Positions 32,409 through 35,799 of a DNA stretch of 35,799 nucleotides are shown here, in pieces. The position numbers and the translations under genes were made by a program. The notes under the pieces were generated by a model. It was not told the origin of the DNA and made no database searches. It worked only from the letters and a program-made list of their open reading frames with translations. Origin of the DNA: Euzebyales bacterium (GTDB lineage Bacteria; Actinomycetota; Nitriliruptoria; Euzebyales; JAHELV01); NCBI GenBank assembly GCA_036374135.1, contig DASUUK010000108.1, forward strand, positions 1 to 35,799. The letters are read 5' to 3'. The stretch's first letter is position 1, and every line of letters starts with the position of its first letter.

Positions 32409-33719
32409 TCACCGATGAGCGGCGAACCACTGTGCGGCGAGGTCGGCGACGGTGTCGAGCGCGCCGGGTTCTTCGAACAGGTGGCCAGCGTCTGGTACGA
32501 CCTCGAGCCGGGACGTGCAGCGCATGCGCTGCTGGGCATGGCGGTTGAGCTCGAGGACCATCTCGTCGCGGCCGCCGACGATGAGCAGGGTGGGGGCGGT
32601 CACCCGTGCCAGGCTGGGTCCCGCGAGGTCGGGTCGGCCGCCTCGGGAGACGACGGCGGCGATGCCGTCGCCGAGTGCAGCGGCGGCCCGCAGTGCGGCC
32701 GCGGCGCCAGTGCTGGCGCCGAAGTAGCCGAGGGGCAGCTCGCCGATCTCGGGTTGCCGGCGCAGCCATCGCGTGGCCTGCACGAGCCGGTCGGCGAGGA
32801 GGGAGGTGTCGAAGACGTTGGCGCGGTCGAGCGCCTCCGTCGGCGTCAGCAGGTCGAACAGCAACGTGGCCAGGCCGGCACCGTTCAGTCGGCCTGCCAC
32901 CATGGTGTTGCGGGGGCTGAGGCGGCTGCTGCCGCTGCCATGGGCGAAGATCACCGCCGCGATGGGGTCCTCGGGCATGCCGAGGTTGCCGGGAAGGCGT
33001 ACACCGTCGCCGGCGACCTCGACGTCGCGGGCGGGATCGGAGTCGTCGGGATCCGCGGAGGCCGCGGCGCCGACGACAGTCCCTTCCTGTCTCGCCTGCG
33101 CCAGCAGGCGTCGGACCTCCGCGTCGCTGGTCTGGGTGAAGTCGGTGTAGAACGCGCCGATCCCGGAGAACCATGCCGGTGTCTGCAGGCACACCACGTC
33201 GTCGGCGACACCGCGCAACTCCTCAACGGTTTCGGGCGGCGCCACGGGAACGGCCAGAACGACGCGCTGCGCGCCCTGCTGGCGGAGCACGGTGATCGCA
33301 GCGCGTGCGGTGAACCCGGTGGCGATCCCGTCGTCGACGACGATCACGACTCTTCCGGCTGCCGGGACGCGGGTTGTCGTTCCACGGTAGGCGCGCACGC
33401 GCCGCGCGAGCTCCGCCTGCTCCCGCGCGGCGACAACGTCCAGCTCAGCCGCAGTCACGCCCAGCCGTGCGATGAGGTCGTGGTTGAGGACTCGTGCACC
33501 GCCCTCTCCAATGGCGCCCATGCCCAGCTCCGGTTGCCATGGGCAGCCGAGCTTGCGCACGATCAGCACGTCCAGTGGCGCCTGCAGGCGGGCGGCGACC
33601 TCGGCCGCGACGGGTACGCCTCCGCGCGGCAATCCCACAACGACGGGCGTCTCGGCTCGCAGCGGGGTGAGGCGTTCGGCGAGCCGTCGGCCCGCGTCGC
33701 GTCGATCTGTGAACCGCAT
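32409..33719 (-). CDS. Phosphoribosyltransferase - alpha/beta hydrolase fusion (Rv0571c-like)
   Basis: The 436-residue protein has two domains. Residues 1-215 are a type I phosphoribosyltransferase: VVVGLPRGGVPVAAEVAARL, LDVLIVRKLGCPWQPELGMGAI, and the PRPP loop VVIVVDDGIATGFTARAA (about 122-139). Residues 225-436 are a dienelactone-hydrolase-like alpha/beta hydrolase: IAAVIFAHGSGSS as oxyanion-hole strand, LGYFGASTGAAAALRAA with the nucleophile elbow G-A-S-T-G, LLIVGGRDEM with the acid, and PDAGHLFEE with the His. The mycobacterial Rv0571c (443 residues, DosR regulon) has the same two-domain layout. ATG 33719 was chosen after GGGAG; a GTG at 33749 is too close to its site. The base and ester substrates are unknown; domain pairing suggests salvage of modified nucleosides. 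Confidence 0.88.
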   Translation of the reverse strand: MRFTDRRDAGRRLAERLTPLRAETPVVVGLPRGGVPVAAEVAARLQAPLDVLIVRKLGCPWQPELGMGAIGEGGARVLNHDLIARLGVTAAELDVVAAREQAELARRVRAYRGTTTRVPAAGRVVIVVDDGIATGFTARAAITVLRQQGAQRVVLAVPVAPPETVEELRGVADDVVCLQTPAWFSGIGAFYTDFTQTSDAEVRRLLAQARQEGTVVGAAASADPDDSDPARDVEVAGDGVRLPGNLGMPEDPIAAVIFAHGSGSSRLSPRNTMVAGRLNGAGLATLLFDLLTPTEALDRANVFDTSLLADRLVQATRWLRRQPEIGELPLGYFGASTGAAAALRAAAALGDGIAAVVSRGGRPDLAGPSLARVTAPTLLIVGGRDEMVLELNRHAQQRMRCTSRLEVVPDAGHLFEEPGALDTVADLAAQWFAAHR

Positions 33720-33879
33720 GTCAGACTCCCGGGCTGTCGCCACCTGCACTCTCCTTCAGCCAGTGCCTCCGGTGCAGGACGAAGGTCACGGCAACCTGCG
33801 CCGGTAGGCCGGTGTCCGTCAGAACATGGCACGCGCGCTCCGCTCCTCGTGGTCATGCGGGATCACCGGCATCGAAGGT

Positions 33880-33899
33880 GTCGGGACATCCGCCCATCA
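33880..33899. promoter_or_regulatory. DosR-box-like site in the divergent promoter
   Basis: The 298-base gap between the phosphoribosyltransferase-hydrolase (minus) and DUF1876 (plus) genes contains GGGACATCCGCCC (33883-33895). It matches the published DosR core pattern GGGACTTNNGNCC at all but one fixed position. Against the full 20-base consensus it matches 12 positions. It lies about 120 bases upstream of the DUF1876 start and 160 bases upstream of the other gene. With such a GC-rich genome, chance is possible. The rest of the gap shows nothing else. Confidence 0.35.
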
Positions 33900-34017
33900 T
33901 TGATCACTGCCGCGGACGAACTCGGGGACGCTCGGGCCACCGCCGCAGGCCACTCGCCTCTGGAAGCGGACGGTCGGTGCGGGCACCCTTGATGGGGTCA
34001 GCACGGCGAGGTGGAGC

Positions 34018-34284
34018 ATGGAGAATCAGAAGGTCTTCACGGTCGAGGTACTGGTGGACGAGACCGAGACCACAACCAACGCCAAGGCAGTCACGACGAT
34101 CGGCGCCACGACCTTCGGGGGCTGGGGTCGGGCACGGCGCAATCCCAGCGATCCGAACGTACCCCACATCGGCGAAGAGCTCGCGACCGCTCGCGCGCTG
34201 TCGGACCTTGCCCACAAGCTCCTGGATTCGGCTGCCGACGCCATCGAGCACCGCGAGGGCCACCCGGTCCACGTGCACGATTAG
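34018..34284 (+). CDS. DUF1876 (dsRBFP-type) protein, Rv1738-like
   Basis: The 88-residue protein aligns well by eye with mycobacterial Rv1738 (and Rv2632c): VEVLVDETETTTNAKAV corresponds to the first strand pair, and RARRNPSDPNVPHIGEELAT matches the family stretch '[26 protein letters not shown]' closely, followed by ARALSDLAHKLLD. Rv1738 is one of the strongest induced genes of the DosR regulon, and its structure resembles a ribosome hibernation factor, so a role in translational silencing has been proposed by others. GAGGTGGAG precedes the ATG. It stands next to the Rv0571c-like gene in divergent orientation. The presence together with a RafH-like factor suggests two layers of ribosome silencing; that is an inference. 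Confidence 0.92.
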   Translation: MENQKVFTVEVLVDETETTTNAKAVTTIGATTFGGWGRARRNPSDPNVPHIGEELATARALSDLAHKLLDSAADAIEHREGHPVHVHD

Positions 34285-34475
34285 GGGTCCGTCTCCCGGT
34301 CCCCGGCCGGCATTCGGTCGCAGGAACGCACAGCCGCCGACCCGAATGTGGCACATCCGCCGACCAGTGCCTCCTCGGACGACGGCGACCGTGCTCGTGT
34401 ATTGGACGTCGCTTGACTGCTCATCTCTGGGTACGTCGTGTCATGCCGCGCACCGGTGTGGCCGTGTCGTCTCGA

Positions 34476-35459
34476 TCATTGCCGGTGCTCCGGTTGAGGT
34501 CGGTGCTGTGCTCGGGCGATGGTCAGTGCCACGGCCACGAGGACGACCCCGGTGATCAACAGACTGACGGGCGCACCCAGGGTGTCGCCGAAGTACTGGA
34601 ACACGATCCGGGGGACATAGGCGACGATGCCCACCACCCCAAGACCGAGCAGAACTGTCTCGTGTGCCGGGATGCTGACGGCGACGAGCAGCCCGGCGGT
34701 CGCCAGCCCGATGGCCAGGATCCAGCCGTACCGGTCGTCGGGGACGGTGATCGGCCCCAGCGCCGCGGCTGCGGCTCCGATCAGTAGACCCGTACGTCGC
34801 GGACGGATCCACCCCACCCAGGCCGCCCAGGCCCACACCATCCCGACCATCCAGACGGCCAGGCCGGTCGCTTCGACCCATGAAGGCTCGGCCGCCCCGA
34901 TCCCTGCGGTCACTGCGGTCAGTACCGCGGCGAACACCACCAGCTGCTGCAGGCTGGCCGTACGTGCCAGCCACAGGACGACCCCGTAGACGGCGACGGC
35001 CACACCCGTCGCGAGCATCAACTCCGAGTCCTGCAGGGCCGTGTACTCGGTCAGCCCGATGGCGACGGTGCCGCCCACCGCCACGGCGGACAGCAGCCAC
35101 AGAAACCCACGCAGCCGATCCAGCGGACCGTCACGAACACGTACGAGCGCTCCGGCGGTCAACAGACCCACCGCGGTCGCAGCCAGTAGGGTCACCCGAC
35201 CCCAGGGGGGCAGCTCAGCCCAGTACTGCTCGATGAGGATCACGCTCGAGAGCAACGCCAGTGCGCCGCCGACGTACCCGAGAGCTTCGGCCACCAGCGG
35301 CCGCACCCAGCCAGCCGCACGCACCGTCGGCGCCTCGGGTGTTCCGGCCCTGATGTCGGCGATCTGCCGGGCCTGTTGCTCAGTGATGATCTTCTGGGCG
35401 ACCGCTTCCCGCAGGGTCCCGGCGAGTCGCCGCTCCGACGTGTCCAACCGCCCAGCCAT
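34476..35459 (-). CDS. Multi-helix membrane protein, DUF2157-like
   Basis: The 327-residue protein has a soluble N-terminal part (LREAVAQKIITEQQARQIADI, a helical pattern seen at the start of DUF2157 proteins) and then about nine to ten hydrophobic segments from residue 58 on, with a short basic C-terminus. Loops contain YAELPPWGR-like sequence, as IEQYWAELPPWGRVTL, which fits the DUF2157 family; the call is by eye and the function of that family is unknown. ATG 35459 was chosen because GGAGGTGT stands eight bases upstream. The gene converges with the DUF1876 gene across a 191-base gap in which I see no gene, and diverges from the partial gene at the right edge. It does not obviously belong to the stress island. 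Confidence 0.75.
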   Translation of the reverse strand: MAGRLDTSERRLAGTLREAVAQKIITEQQARQIADIRAGTPEAPTVRAAGWVRPLVAEALGYVGGALALLSSVILIEQYWAELPPWGRVTLLAATAVGLLTAGALVRVRDGPLDRLRGFLWLLSAVAVGGTVAIGLTEYTALQDSELMLATGVAVAVYGVVLWLARTASLQQLVVFAAVLTAVTAGIGAAEPSWVEATGLAVWMVGMVWAWAAWVGWIRPRRTGLLIGAAAAALGPITVPDDRYGWILAIGLATAGLLVAVSIPAHETVLLGLGVVGIVAYVPRIVFQYFGDTLGAPVSLLITGVVLVAVALTIARAQHRPQPEHRQ

Positions 35460-35650
35460 CAGACACCTCCAGCCGTCCATGTCAGTCAACCACCCGCCGG
35501 ACCCGAGCGGCAGGTCCACGTACCCGCACCCGCCGGGCCGAGCGGTCCGAGTGCCATGCGACACACCTGGGAGAGGTGCCGTCGGCGGCCGCCTCTCGGT
35601 CCCGGTGGTTGGCACCGGGGGGAGCGCGTCCGGGATGGTTGGAGGATGCG

Positions 35651-35799
35651 ATGACTGCGCGCACGCCCACACGCGCACGTCCCCACCCGACCCAAGGGCC
35701 CGCGAAGCGGCAGGTCCCGAGGTCACGGTGGGCTGCCGTCGCGGCCGGTGCCGTCGGGATGCTCATCGTTGTCGTCATCGGCGCCGTGGCCTGGTTCCT
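35651..35799 (+). CDS. Start of a membrane-anchored or exported protein (partial)
   Basis: Only the first 49 residues are inside the window. They hold a basic, Pro- and Arg-rich cytoplasmic tail (about 28 residues, ending PRSRW) and then one hydrophobic helix, AAVAAGAVGMLIVVVIGAVAWF. This is a signal anchor or a signal peptide. GGAGG stands six bases before ATG 35651. The family cannot be told from this part. It diverges from the DUF2157-like gene across a 191-base gap. Confidence 0.65.
   Translation, partial: MTARTPTRARPHPTQGPAKRQVPRSRWAAVAAGAVGMLIVVVIGAVAWF

Noticed and set aside
31221-33992. A 923-codon open frame on the plus strand
   Set aside because: It runs across the PRPP synthetase in another frame and antisense to the phosphoribosyltransferase-hydrolase. 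Its product is Arg/Gly/Pro-rich and matches no family; it is a by-product of high GC.

Overview
The window is very GC-rich, has strong G/C bias at third codon positions and purine-rich ribosome-binding sites, and carries a luciferase-like (F420-type) oxidoreductase, a FadR-type GntR regulator and close relatives of mycobacterial dormancy proteins. This suggests a high-GC actinobacterium, probably a deep-branching environmental lineage (Nitriliruptoria- or Thermoleophilia-like) rather than a mycobacterium. The lineage is an inference from gene content. I see no rRNA, tRNA, CRISPR array, insertion sequence or origin.

Left part (1-4730): the front part of a membrane acyltransferase whose other end lies outside the window, an intergenic 53-bp tandem repeat, a luciferase-like oxidoreductase, and a large class III cyclase / NTPase / helical-repeat protein.

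Centre-left (4800-12810): a catabolic molybdenum-hydroxylase cluster on the minus strand. In transcription order it holds a GntR-type regulator, a fused MoxR ATPase-VWA maturation factor, a fused [2Fe-2S]-molybdopterin subunit, an FAD subunit, and a stand-alone PxpA/LamB-YcsF protein. A six-helix AmiS/UreI-like membrane protein diverges from the regulator. A near-identical 12-bp core motif lies upstream of both the regulator and the ATPase gene. The substrate is unknown; a nitrogen heterocycle or lactam is a reasonable guess.

Middle (12840-16825): AceK, the isocitrate dehydrogenase kinase/phosphatase, which is rare outside Proteobacteria, and a secreted beta-propeller plus TIM-barrel glycosidase-like protein.

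Right part (17251-34284): what looks like a dormancy or low-oxygen survival island. It has a two-CBS protein, a GT4 glycosyltransferase, a glycogen-debranching-type enzyme, and a seven-gene, tightly overlapping minus-strand operon (acetyl-CoA synthetase, PDH E1 alpha, E1 beta, E2, acyl carrier protein, GH65 phosphorylase-like enzyme, universal stress protein). A RafH-like long hibernation factor, a truncated hsp20, a divergent PRPP synthetase, a phosphoribosyltransferase-hydrolase fusion like Rv0571c, and a DUF1876 protein like Rv1738 follow. Several are members of, or similar to members of, the mycobacterial DosR regulon. Together they could mobilise stored glycan, make or recapture acetyl-CoA, silence ribosomes and recycle nucleotides during arrest. 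No DosR/DosS pair is visible here.

The right edge holds a DUF2157-like membrane protein and the start of an exported or membrane-anchored protein cut by the window end.
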